12,758 bases of DNA from CAZPAV01 sp964584755 (GCA_964584755.1 CAZPAV010000062.1:1-12758), one strand, 5' to 3'. Positions 1 through 6,763 are shown, numbered from the stretch's first letter. Notes: generated by a model from the letters alone, not told the origin. Program-made: numbers and translations.

Positions 1-937
1 CGTTGCGCAGCACTCCCAGGAAGAGCAGGCCACTGAGAACGCCGCCGAAAGTCCCGCGCCCACCCGTGAAACTCACCCCCCCAAGCAGGATTGCAGTCAA
101 GACCTGCAGTTCTAGGCCTTGACCAATGGAAAGCGAAGCTCCGTCAAGCTGGGCCGTGAAGATGAGCCCTCCTGCAGCGGCGGCCAGCCCGGATGCGCCG
201 TAGAGAAGCAGCGGGATCTTGCGGATGCGCACACCCAGGGAGAGCGCAGCATCGGGGGACGATCCGATGGCTGTCATCCGGCGGCCCCAGGGCCCGACGT
301 TCCACACGTAGTATCCGATGGCAGCGACTCCCAGGAACACCCACACGGGGATGGGGATCTCCAGCCACCGTCCGGTCCCGAAGAACCCGAAGGTGTCACC
401 GAACCCGAAGACGGTGATCCCCTGGCTCCACGCCTGCGCCAACCCTCGCGCCAGGGCCAACCCGCCCAAGGTGACGACGATGGGGGAGAACCCCAGGTAG
501 GCGATGAGATAGCCGTTGACGAGCAAACCCCACACCAGACCAATCGCCAGACCGGCCAGTACCGCCCAGCCGATCGGCACGCCCGCGTCGAACAGCTGGC
601 CGAATCCGACGGCCGACAAGATCATGACCGAGCCGACCGAGAGGTCGACGTATCCACTGAGGACCAACATCGCTCCCGGGACGGTCACGATCCCGATCAC
701 CGCGATCTGCAAGGCAACGATCGTGAGATTCCCGCGGACGAAGAACCGGTCAGTCGTCATCGAGAAGAGCAGAACCAGCGCGAGCAGCGCGAACAGCACA
801 CCGCTCTGCTGTGCCCAGCGGAGGATCCGACGGCGCCGTTCGTTCGCAGCCGCCCTTCCCGTCGACGGCAGGTGCGGTCGCAGACTGGCAACCGCACCTG
901 CCGCCTCGCTCCTCCCTTCGAGGTTCACGCTGCCCAC
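1..937 (-). CDS. Sugar ABC transporter permease (CUT2/RbsC-like), C-terminus off the left edge
   Basis: Inner-membrane permease of a ribose/xylose-type ABC importer. My translation of the minus strand is open to the window edge, about 312 residues; roughly 30 C-terminal residues should lie outside. Family landmarks appear in order: SGYVDLSVGS (family GxIDLSVGS), then TLGGLALARGLAQ, then WGRRMTAIGSSPDAALSLG (family FGRxxYAIGGNxxAAxLSGI), then LTAILLGGVSFTGGRGTFGG near the end. Hydrophobic segments alternate with short loops throughout. The start is uncertain: GTG at 937 has a GGGGA about 9 bases upstream, and GTG at 928 is an alternative. The gene begins 31 bp after the binding-protein stop, so the two are almost surely cotranscribed. 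The ATPase subunit is not in the window and probably lies to the left. Substrate cannot be assigned. Confidence 0.93.
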   Translation of the reverse strand, partial: MGSVNLEGRSEAAGAVASLRPHLPSTGRAAANERRRRILRWAQQSGVLFALLALVLLFSMTTDRFFVRGNLTIVALQIAVIGIVTVPGAMLVLSGYVDLSVGSVMILSAVGFGQLFDAGVPIGWAVLAGLAIGLVWGLLVNGYLIAYLGFSPIVVTLGGLALARGLAQAWSQGITVFGFGDTFGFFGTGRWLEIPIPVWVFLGVAAIGYYVWNVGPWGRRMTAIGSSPDAALSLGVRIRKIPLLLYGASGLAAAAGGLIFTAQLDGASLSIGQGLELQVLTAILLGGVSFTGGRGTFGGVLSGLLFLGVLRN

Positions 938-968
938 GCTCTGGTCCCCGTGCCGCTCGTCTGTCGGA

Positions 969-2039
969 TCAGGACTGGTAGGCGTCCAGGAGGCGTTGGA
1001 CTTCGCCGGGAGTGGAGGTGTCGACGATGACGTACTGATGGACGACGTTGGGGTCACCACCGCCGTTGATCGCGTAGTCCACCGTGTACACGACCGACCG
1101 GCCGATCTCCATCAAGTCGAGGGCCGCATCGGCCTTGATGTAGCTGTCGCCAGCGGCAATCTGCTCCAATGCGGGTCGGGCTCCATCCCATCCAGCCATG
1201 TACACGCCACTGGGGTCTATGCCTGCACCCTTGAAAGCCTGCGCCGCGCCGAGGCATCCGTCGTCGGCAACGCAGAGAACGACATTCAGGTCAGGGTGCG
1301 CTTGGAGCATCGACTGGACGACGGGCAGTGCGTCGGCCGCGGTGACCGCCGTCTGGCGGTCGGCAATGACCGAGTCGGTCTCAGCCTCGATGACCTTCAC
1401 CGCGTTGTCGATTCTCTGGCGACCCACTTCCATGGTATCGATTGTCAGCAGGCCAACGACCCCTTTGCCGTCCAGATGCTCGTTGATCCAATCGGCAGCG
1501 TTCTTTCCGAGATCGGTACCACCCTGCACGTGGTCGAACGTGGTGGACCCGTCCTCGTTCTTGATGTGATCGGAGTAGCCGATCACGACGACTCCGGCCT
1601 CCTGGGCCTGTGTGGCAAGGTTCGTCGTTGCATCCGGATCGAGAGGGAGGATTACCAGACCAGCCACACCCAGTCCGATCCACGTCTGGATGTCGGCAAG
1701 CTGGGCGGCTGGGTCACCACCGTTGTTGCTGAAGAGCACCTTGTACCCACGGGCGGCGGCTTCCTCCAGAGCCCCTGCCTTCAGCGGGACGAACACCTCG
1801 ATCGACGGGTCGGTCCAGGCGAAACCAATCTGGGGCGTTTCACGCGCCGCGGTGGTGCTGGGCGCTTGAGCGGCCGTCGTCGACGGGACCTGCCCCTGCG
1901 TGCTGGATGTCGTCTGCCCCTGACTAGTCACCGAGCCGGCAGTCGTCGTCGTGGTTGTCCCTGATGAACACGCCGCAGCAACCATCGCTAGCAGCGCGGC
2001 GACGGCGATCAGCGTTCTGTTTCTTCGTCGGAACCGCAT
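969..2039 (-). CDS. Sugar ABC transporter substrate-binding lipoprotein (periplasmic-binding protein, ribose type)
   Basis: Extracellular receptor that delivers a sugar-like ligand to the downstream permease; 356 aa. The start at 2039 is chosen because GGAGGAG (2045-2051) lies 5 bases upstream; an ATG 23 codons earlier would place the export signal internally. Residues 1-24 form a lipoprotein signal: RFRRRNR, a hydrophobic core, then VAAAC with the lipidated Cys24. A Ser/Thr/Gln-rich linker follows to about residue 65. The rest has the two-lobed type 1 binding-protein pattern: a first strand in TPQIGFAWTDPSIEVF, NNGGDPAAQLADIQTWI, GLVILPLDPDAT, and a GWDGARPALEQI segment in the C-terminal lobe. 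Binding protein before permease is a usual CUT2 order. The ligand is unknown. Confidence 0.95.
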   Translation of the reverse strand: MRFRRRNRTLIAVAALLAMVAAACSSGTTTTTTAGSVTSQGQTTSSTQGQVPSTTAAQAPSTTAARETPQIGFAWTDPSIEVFVPLKAGALEEAAARGYKVLFSNNGGDPAAQLADIQTWIGLGVAGLVILPLDPDATTNLATQAQEAGVVVIGYSDHIKNEDGSTTFDHVQGGTDLGKNAADWINEHLDGKGVVGLLTIDTMEVGRQRIDNAVKVIEAETDSVIADRQTAVTAADALPVVQSMLQAHPDLNVVLCVADDGCLGAAQAFKGAGIDPSGVYMAGWDGARPALEQIAAGDSYIKADAALDLMEIGRSVVYTVDYAINGGGDPNVVHQYVIVDTSTPGEVQRLLDAYQS

Positions 2040-2091
2040 GACTTCTCCTCCGGTTTGCGTGGGCCCGGCTGCGGGGCTTGAACCGATGGCG

Positions 2092-2145
2092 ACTATAGGT
2101 ATGACCAATCTGCCGTGTCAATCGCAACAATGGTCGAATTGGTCA
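2092..2145 (-). promoter_or_regulatory. Sigma-70-type promoter with flanking inverted repeat upstream of the sugar transporter
   Basis: On the minus strand a perfect -35 TTGACA (2116-2121) is followed after 18 bp by TATAGT (2092-2097), about 50 bases before the binding-protein start. An 8-bp perfect inverted repeat, TGACCAAT (2102-2109) and ATTGGTCA (2138-2145), straddles the -35: one arm sits in the spacer and the other upstream. That is a plausible operator for a sugar-responsive repressor, but no regulator gene is visible here. The promoter is read from sequence; its regulation is inference. Confidence 0.65.
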
Positions 2146-2521
2146 GGCCACTAGAGAGCCTTCGCACCGTAGGAGGCCCGGACGTTGGACCCCGGGAGTC
2201 CGGCACCGAGGGGAACCGTGTCAGCGCCTGCCGGCGGGGCGCGACCGGTCGAAGCCATGGCTGGTCAACAGCTGGCGCCCGAGGTCGGTGGGACCAGTCG
2301 GAGAAGGAGTGACTCGAACCACCGAAGTCCCGGTCCGTGAGCGCGGCGTTCCTCGATGGTTCGTCTTGTGACTTGGGCTCCTCTCGTGTCGCGTTCGGTG
2401 TCGGAGGGTGCCCCTCAGGACCGCGAGCGCCAGCAACCCGGACCGACACGAGCGACGGAGGAGACCTGAGGTCCCCCTCCTATGGACAGGCAGCAGACCC
2501 GGCAGTCACAACGCACCGCGG
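2146..2521. other. Intergenic stretch left of the island, no gene recognised
   Basis: About 375 bp between the transporter promoter and the tRNA fragment. Reading frames here look like chance frames in GC-rich DNA, with no ribosome site or recognisable protein. Two inverted repeats are visible: CCGGAC (2178-2183) with GTCCGG (2198-2203), and an imperfect hairpin at about 2456-2480 built on GACCT/AGGTC. Neither has a T-tract. This DNA should be the native chromosome 3' of the tRNA before integration. Confidence 0.5.
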
Positions 2522-2566
2522 CGGTGGGCCCGGCAGGACTCGAACCTGCGACCGACGGATTATGAG
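2522..2566. repeat. attL: 45-bp direct repeat, left end of the integrated island
   Basis: Identical base for base to 12710-12754. Matching stops on both sides: g at 2521 against c at 12709, and g at 2567 against t at 12755. The repeat covers the CAU tRNA from the first anticodon-loop base to just past the 3' end. This is the classic footprint of tyrosine-integrase insertion into a tRNA gene, where the element carries a replacement 3' end. Confidence 0.92.
2525..2566 (-). pseudogene. 3' fragment of a CAU-anticodon tRNA
   Basis: Read on the minus strand it holds the anticodon loop (CTCATAA), the 3' anticodon strand TCCGT, a 5-base variable region, a complete T-arm (GCAGG-TTCGAGT-CCTGC), the 3' acceptor strand CGGGCCC and discriminator A. 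CCA is not encoded. Upstream of the loop the sequence does not pair with TCCGT, and no D-arm or 5' acceptor strand is present, so it cannot fold as a tRNA. It is the displaced 3' end left by integration. Confidence 0.9.
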
Positions 2567-2753
2567 GTCGAAGCAGAGGGTTTCGCTGACCAGGAGGAAT
2601 GGCGAGAAATCCAATGCTGGCAAGGGTTTTCGGTGCTCATCGGTTCTCGTCGTTTCCCGTCGTTTTTCGACCTCCCGCGGCCTAGCCGCGGCCTGACGGC
2701 CCGGCGGTGAACTCCCGGGTCTCCTCGACCGGCTCCCGGATCCGCCGGGCCGA
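2567..2753. other. Left island terminus, non-coding, with sub-terminal repeats
   Basis: No gene seen. AGGGTTTCG occurs at 2577-2585 and AAGGGTTTTCG at 2622-2632; the latter 11-mer recurs at 12698-12708 beside attR. A palindrome, CCGCGGC-CTA-GCCGCGG, sits at 2675-2691. The 27-base block 2674-2700 matches 12619-12645 in direct orientation with 4 mismatches by my count. These may be integrase arm sites or decayed terminators. Confidence 0.5.
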
Positions 2754-3044
2754 TCAGTTCTCCGGGATACAGCGCGGCCGGGAGAACAGGTCGACGAGCT
2801 CGGGAACGGCGGCGGGTGCCTCGTCGAGGGCCTCGAAGAATCGGGACCATGGCGAGAGACCGAGATCGGTCGCTCTGTGCGCTGCGAGCACCGCCTCGGC
2901 TCGGACCACCGCGCTCTGCTCGACAAACGTCGCCACCGAGACGCCCACGGATGCCGCTGCTTCGCGCACGAGGGCGTCGCTCGATGCGTTCACTCGAAGC
3001 GCCCATTTCGGATCGTGTTCTGTGCTCGTCGTCACCACCGTCAT
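2754..3044 (-). CDS. DUF1778/TacA-like ribbon-helix-helix antitoxin
   Basis: 96 aa, probable DNA-binding antitoxin and autorepressor. Residues 13-18 (KWALRV) fit the beta strand of a ribbon-helix-helix fold, with helices at about 22-32 and 36-54 (SVATFVEQSAVVRAEAVLA). The tail, LSPWSRFFEALDEAPAAVPE (63-82), matches the conserved DUF1778 toxin-neutralising tail pattern (FxxALDxPPxxxxxL). The start at 3044 overlaps the preceding stop by ATGA, so translation is coupled to the upstream gene; an in-frame start 34 codons earlier would lie inside that gene. Known family members pair with GNAT acetyltransferase toxins (TacT). No such enzyme is adjacent; the partner here is the DUF6933-like gene, placed first. 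Confidence 0.8.
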   Translation of the reverse strand: MTVVTTSTEHDPKWALRVNASSDALVREAAASVGVSVATFVEQSAVVRAEAVLAAHRATDLGLSPWSRFFEALDEAPAAVPELVDLFSRPRCIPEN

Positions 3045-3550
3045 TCGTTCCGACCGGCGGCCCACTCGTCGACGAGGGCGTCGAGCGCGGCCTCCGGGGT
3101 GACGTAGCTGCCGTACAGCGGCCCACAGGGAGTCTGCGCCAGCCAAAGCGATAGAGCGACCAGATCGCCGGCTCCCCGTTGGTCTCGGTACGCCCCGGCG
3201 AGATACACGAACTCGTTCATCGACCCGAGGACGCTGCGGCTCGCCGTCTTGGCGTACCGGCCCTCGACCATCGCCGCCATCTCGGCGGCCACGAAGTCGG
3301 CGCGGACTCCACGGGCGTGAAGCACCTCTCCGAGGGCATCGGGGAACCGCTCGAGGAGCGTCGCCCCAGGCGCCAGCGGCATCGCCACAGGGAACAGCGT
3401 CCGTTCGTTCACCAGCAGCGCCACCTGGGGCCGCCAGAAGAGCGCGTTGGCGTACCAGTTGCCCAGCGCCGTATCCGGATCCACCGCCGGAGGCGTCACC
3501 GGTCGGCGCACCCGATTCAGCAGCTTCCTAGTCGCATGCACGGTGAACAT
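3041..3550 (-). CDS. DUF6933-like protein, candidate toxin partner of the adjacent antitoxin
   Basis: 169 aa, function unknown. From memory it resembles a conserved uncharacterised family (DUF6933): MFTVHATRKLLNRV at the N-terminus, LGNWYANALFWRPQVALLVN (29-48) followed by ERTLFPV, and AKTASRSVLGSMNEFVY (100-116). There is no signal peptide or membrane segment. The start at 3550 is chosen because these family-like N-terminal residues begin there; an ATG 18 codons earlier adds unlike sequence. The ribosome site is weak. The gene ends in an ATGA overlap with the antitoxin-like gene, and the two share a promoter near 3641-3667. That it is a toxin is inference from this arrangement; it could instead be an accessory or defence protein. 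Confidence 0.75.
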   Translation of the reverse strand: MFTVHATRKLLNRVRRPVTPPAVDPDTALGNWYANALFWRPQVALLVNERTLFPVAMPLAPGATLLERFPDALGEVLHARGVRADFVAAEMAAMVEGRYAKTASRSVLGSMNEFVYLAGAYRDQRGAGDLVALSLWLAQTPCGPLYGSYVTPEAALDALVDEWAAGRNE

Positions 3551-3640
3551 CCCGTCAGTCTCGCACGGGGCGCACAACGAAAGGCGCCGGAGATCCGAGC
3601 CCATGGCGAACGGTCGGGAGGCTCCCGCTGCTGTTGCCTA

Positions 3641-3681
3641 GAATAGCTTATTGTTTCGACTGGACAACAGTATGCTTTAGA
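3641..3681. promoter_or_regulatory. Divergent promoter/operator shared by the two TA-like operons
   Basis: A short AT-rich island between divergent operons. An imperfect inverted repeat, AGCTTATTGTT (3645-3655) and AACAGTATGCT (3666-3676), matches in 9 of 11 positions with arm centres 21 bp apart, two helical turns. On the minus strand TTGTCC (3662-3667) and TATTCT (3641-3646) are 16 bp apart, giving a promoter for the DUF6933-like operon. On the plus strand TATGCT (3671-3676) ends 9 bases before the ATG at 3686, and no Shine-Dalgarno sequence precedes it, so that gene is probably leaderless. Both promoters overlap the repeat. Confidence 0.6.
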
Positions 3682-3685
3682 CATC

Positions 3686-4831
3686 ATGAGTACGGTTTTG
3701 ACTCGCGGAAGCAACGAGGCCACCTCGGCTCGGCAGATCATCGAGTCGGCGGTCGAGGCGCTGCGCGCTCAGCTCCCGTCGTCGTGGTCAGTCGACGTGG
3801 AACTGCAACCTCGTCCCCCACGTGGGGTGTGGCGACCTGACGCGGTGATCACGATCGGGGCGCCGGGAGGCGGGCGCAGGACTCGGCTGATCGTCGGGTA
3901 CCAGCCGGCCGTCACCCCGAAGATCGCCGCCGAGGTCGCGGCGCGGCTTCGGTCCTACCTGAGCGAGAACCCTGAGGGGCAAGGGCTCGTCGTTGCACCC
4001 TGGGGAAGCCCCCGCACCCGTGAGGTCCTTCGACGGCTCGGGGTCGGGTTCATCGACCCGACCGGGAACATCGACCTGATCCTCGACGAGCCCGGTCTCG
4101 TCGTGCGCGTCGACGGCGCGGAGAAGAACCCCGCACCGAGACCGCAGGGCTCCCCCAGCCTGCGGGGCCCCAAGGCATGGGCGCTGCTGAAGACGATGAT
4201 CGAGGTGACCCCACCGTACGGGGTGCGGGAGCTGGCCGCAGCGGTCGGGACCGATCCCGGCTACACGTCTCGGGTGCTCAAGGCCCTGGAAGAAGAGCGG
4301 TTGGTCTTCCGGGAACGTCGGGGCCCGGTGACCGAGGTGGATTGGCCGGCGTTGCTCACCCAACTCACGAGCACCTACCGCCTGCTCGACGCCAACTCCA
4401 CCTCGACGTGGGTCGCACCCGGCGTCGTTCGGGACCTGCCTGCGGTGTTGGCGGCATCCCAGCTCGAAACCCGCTGGGCGGTCACCGGATCCCTGGGCGC
4501 CAATCTCCTTGCACCGGTGGCGGCGCCGGCGGTCGCCGTCGTCTACGCCGACGACCCTGCCGAGATCGCCGAGACGCTTGGGCTCCTTCCCGCCGACGTC
4601 GGCGCCAACGTCATCCTCGCCCGCCCCTACGACGCCGCCGCCTACGCCCGCTCCTGGAACACCGACGAGGTGACCTACGTCTCGGTCACCCAGCTCGCCG
4701 CGGACTGTCTCACCGGCATCGGTCGGATGCCCGCCGAAGGCCAAGCCCTGGTCGAGTGGATGCGCACCAACGAGGGCCGGTGGCGAGCCGACGACTTCGA
4801 CACCTCCCCGAATCCGCTGGTCGACCGATGA
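3686..4831 (+). CDS. AbiEi-like antitoxin/regulator with winged helix and degenerate nuclease-like N-terminus
   Basis: 381 aa, first gene of an AbiE-like pair. Residues 35-132 follow a restriction-endonuclease-like pattern: RPDAVI with Asp52, the strand LIVGYQ, helix IAAEVAARLRSYL, GLVVAPWGSPRTREVLRRLG, and FIDPTGNIDL. The usual ExK appears as GYQ (71-73), suggesting no catalysis. A winged helix follows at about 163-215 (VRELAAAVGTDPGYTSRVLK is its helix-turn-helix core). Residues 230-381 resemble the C-terminal part of AbiEi-type proteins. Known AbiEi proteins repress their own promoter through inverted repeats and neutralise AbiEii; the inverted repeat at 3645-3676 fits that. The stop overlaps the next start by ATGA. 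Family membership is likely; function is inference. Confidence 0.8.
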   Translation: MSTVLTRGSNEATSARQIIESAVEALRAQLPSSWSVDVELQPRPPRGVWRPDAVITIGAPGGGRRTRLIVGYQPAVTPKIAAEVAARLRSYLSENPEGQGLVVAPWGSPRTREVLRRLGVGFIDPTGNIDLILDEPGLVVRVDGAEKNPAPRPQGSPSLRGPKAWALLKTMIEVTPPYGVRELAAAVGTDPGYTSRVLKALEEERLVFRERRGPVTEVDWPALLTQLTSTYRLLDANSTSTWVAPGVVRDLPAVLAASQLETRWAVTGSLGANLLAPVAAPAVAVVYADDPAEIAETLGLLPADVGANVILARPYDAAAYARSWNTDEVTYVSVTQLAADCLTGIGRMPAEGQALVEWMRTNEGRWRADDFDTSPNPLVDR

Positions 4832-5694
4832 CGAGGGTCGACCCGGAGTATGTGGCCGCCCGCAGGGTCCTCCTCGACGTCCTCGACGCCCTGTCAGATC
4901 ACCTCGACGCGCTCGTCCTCGTCGGCGCCCAAGCCGTCTACCTGCGCACGGTGCCGCTCCCCGGCTACCCGCCGCACACCACCGACGCCGACCTCACCAT
5001 CGACCCGAACCTCCTCGCAGCCCGTCCAGGCCTGGAGACCGCCATGCGTCAGGCCGGACTCCGCCTCAAGAACGAAGACACCGGCCATCCCGAACCCGGG
5101 ATCTGGGAAGCCCACATCACCGTACCCGGACGCATCGACGATCTGGTCGTCCCGGTGGACCTCATCGTGCCAACATCGGTCGCACCGCCGGGAGGACGCC
5201 GAGGGGTTCGCCTCGGCGGCGAGCACGGCAAGCGTGCCGCCCGCAAGACCACCGGCCTCGAAGGCGCCCTCGTGGACCACTCGCCCATCGAGATCCGGGC
5301 CCTCGACGATGCCGATCCTCGACGCATCGTCGTCGACGTCGCCGGCCATGCCGCGCTGCTGGTCGCCAAGGTCCACAAGATCGACGACCGACGCGAACAG
5401 CCGGACCGGCTCACCGACAAGGACGCCGGTGACGTCCTGCGCATCTTCATGTCCACGACACCCGAAAGCATCGGACGGGACGTCTGTCTGCTCCTCGACG
5501 ACCCCCGCTGCGCCGACGTGACCCGGATCGCTGTCACCCTGCTCGACTCGCTGTTCGGCACACCCCGCAGCCTTGGAACCCGGATGGCCGTCCGCGCCCT
5601 CACCGGCATCCTCGAGGCCGCCACCGTCCAAGCCGCCTGCACCACATTCGTCGGCCGACTGCTCACCGCCCTCGAAGAGAACGGCTTCACGTAG
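4828..5694 (+). CDS. AbiEii-like nucleotidyltransferase (candidate type IV toxin)
   Basis: 288 aa. It shows the minimal nucleotidyltransferase pattern: LVLVGAQAVYLR (29-40, glycine-rich turn), then TTDADL with Asp53 and Asp55 as metal ligands, and a possible third acidic residue at Asp111 (VPVDLIVP). The AbiEii-type basic/acidic motif is also present: AKVHKIDDR (180-188), then DKDAGDVLRIF with Lys198, Asp199 and Asp202. Known AbiEii toxins transfer nucleotides and arrest growth, giving abortive phage defence. The start at 4828 gives an ATGA overlap with the AbiEi-like gene; the open frame extends upstream to 4177 but only inside that gene. All expected active-site residues appear present. The gene ends 22 bp before the convergent SEC-C gene. 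Confidence 0.8.
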   Translation: MTRVDPEYVAARRVLLDVLDALSDHLDALVLVGAQAVYLRTVPLPGYPPHTTDADLTIDPNLLAARPGLETAMRQAGLRLKNEDTGHPEPGIWEAHITVPGRIDDLVVPVDLIVPTSVAPPGGRRGVRLGGEHGKRAARKTTGLEGALVDHSPIEIRALDDADPRRIVVDVAGHAALLVAKVHKIDDRREQPDRLTDKDAGDVLRIFMSTTPESIGRDVCLLLDDPRCADVTRIAVTLLDSLFGTPRSLGTRMAVRALTGILEAATVQAACTTFVGRLLTALEENGFT

Positions 5695-5716
5695 ACGGGT
5701 CAGAGCCCGTCGAGCC

Positions 5717-6211
5717 TCACCGCCCGTGGCAGTGTTTGTACTTCCGGCCGGAGCCGCAAGGGCAGCGTTCGTTCCGGCCCACCTTCCGAGGTGCCGTCTG
5801 CGGACGGACAGCTCTGGAGGCCACCTCGAGTCGATGCTCCCGCGCCAGCAGGTCCGCCTCGCGGCCGCGGAGCCGCTCGTCCCATCCCCGCAGCCGCTGT
5901 GCTTCCGCCACGAGATCCCGCTCCCGAACGACGAGCCGCTGCTCCCGTGCCGCGAGCTCCTCGACAGCCCGCTCGGCGACCAACCGGGTGCCACCATCCC
6001 CGGATGGTTCGACGACGCCGCGCAGCTCCTGGACGATCAGCGCGGCGACCGCTCGGCCCAGCGGCATGCCGGCGGCGTCGCAGTAGCGTCGCCACGTCGC
6101 CCACAGCGCGTCGGAGATCGGGAGCCGCACCATCCGGGAGCGCTCCTGCCGGCCGAGTCCTGAGAGGACCTTCCGGTCGATGTTCGCCAAGGTGCGGCGG
6201 TCGGGTTCCAT
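5717..6211 (-). CDS. SEC-C zinc-motif protein with central coiled coil
   Basis: 164 aa, function unknown. The C-terminus is a textbook SEC-C motif, GRNERCPCGSGRKYKHCHG, with metal ligands Cys150, Cys152, Cys161 and His162, as found at the end of SecA and many unrelated proteins. Residues 27-63 (RMVRLPISDALWATWRRYCD and on) look like a small helical, possibly ribbon-helix-helix-like segment. Residues 78-134 are strongly heptad-like and charged (AAREQRLVVRERDLVAEAQR), a coiled coil. The start at 6211 is favoured because GGAGG lies 6 bases upstream; ATG 6214 sits too close to it and 6232 lies before it. A GCAAC-tgt-GTTGC inverted repeat at 6243-6255 lies just upstream and could be an operator. 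Confidence 0.8.
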   Translation of the reverse strand: MEPDRRTLANIDRKVLSGLGRQERSRMVRLPISDALWATWRRYCDAAGMPLGRAVAALIVQELRGVVEPSGDGGTRLVAERAVEELAAREQRLVVRERDLVAEAQRLRGWDERLRGREADLLAREHRLEVASRAVRPQTAPRKVGRNERCPCGSGRKYKHCHGR

Positions 6212-6763
6212 CATCGGCCTCCGTGTAAACATGTCGACACCGGCAACTGTGTTGCACGTGCGTGTGGGGTTGAACGGGGTCCGCGGGGAGGCGCGACTCT
6301 GTCTGCGGCTGTTCCCTTGCCCGAGACGTGACAACTGCTCGGACGGCTCCTCGGTACCAGTTGGGCGACGGTGGGACCGGTTCGGGATCGTGCTCGGATT
6401 GTGGTCGTCGGGCTCTCGGAGGTCTGGATCAGCGTCGTTTGTCGCAAACCGGTGGCAGAAGCACGAAGCGGTTCGCGACGGAGCGCGGTGGGTCGACGCG
6501 GGATCATGCACACCATGAGACCGGGCAACCCTTTCACCAGAGTGTCAGAAACTCTTTCAGGCCTCCGGAAACCATTGCGGGACAAGGGTTTGTTCAGACC
6601 GGAGAGGAGGCTTGCTCGATGCTTCTCGCAACGGCATGACACTCAAATGAGAGGGTTCTCGACACTCTGGTGACAGGGTTTCACGGCACGATTCGCGAGT
6701 CCTTGCCCCTCCCGCCTGTCGCTCCCGGCCGGTACGTTGGGGAGAGAGCCGAGGAGGTACGAG
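6212..6763. other. Non-coding region before the integrase, carrying repeat boxes
   Basis: About 550 bp without a convincing gene. It contains the SEC-C gene upstream region (GGAGG, inverted repeat 6243-6255) and, at 6527-6680, three copies of a 20-bp box listed separately. Near the integrase, TACGTT (6733-6738) could be a -10, and GAGGAGG (6751-6757) is the ribosome site 6 bases before the ATG. Chance open frames of 60-100 codons occur here but lack ribosome sites or recognisable content. Confidence 0.5.
6527..6680. repeat. Three 20-bp boxes upstream of the integrase
   Basis: Box 2 (6638-6657) and box 3 (6661-6680) are direct repeats on the plus strand with a 23-bp period and 16 of 20 identical bases; both begin GACACTC and end AGGGTT. 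Box 1 (6527-6546) is inverted and matches box 3 at 19 of 20 bases. Boxes 1 and 3 share the perfect 13-mer TCACCAGAGTGTC (read at 6534-6546). Box 3 ends 84 bp before the integrase start. They look like protein-binding sites, either a regulator/excisionase operator or relict integrase arm sites. Confidence 0.7.

Noticed and set aside
119..1964. Long plus-strand open frames of 303 and 482 codons
   Set aside because: They lie antisense to the permease and the binding protein, both of which have clear family motifs, a signal peptide and a ribosome site. The plus-strand products are low-complexity Arg/Pro/Asp-rich shadows.
2290..2340. Minus-strand sequence resembling a tRNA T-arm (GGTTCGAGTC)
   Set aside because: The stem bases around the loop do not pair well and I could not build an acceptor, anticodon or D-arm. 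It may be a chance match or a long-decayed remnant.
2337..2710. Overlapping plus-strand frames of 119 and 100 codons across attL
   Set aside because: They run through the tRNA fragment; the familiar protein-like strings there are translated tRNA sequence, a common false gene.
3788..4744. 318-codon minus-strand frame opposite the AbiEi-like gene
   Set aside because: Gly/Arg/Asp-rich shadow without a recognisable domain; typical antisense frame in GC-rich DNA.
4177..4827. Upstream extension of the AbiEii-like frame to 505 codons, suggesting a fusion
   Set aside because: This part overlaps the well-supported AbiEi-like gene and reads as Arg/Gly-rich shadow sequence. The ATGA overlap at 4828 marks the real start.
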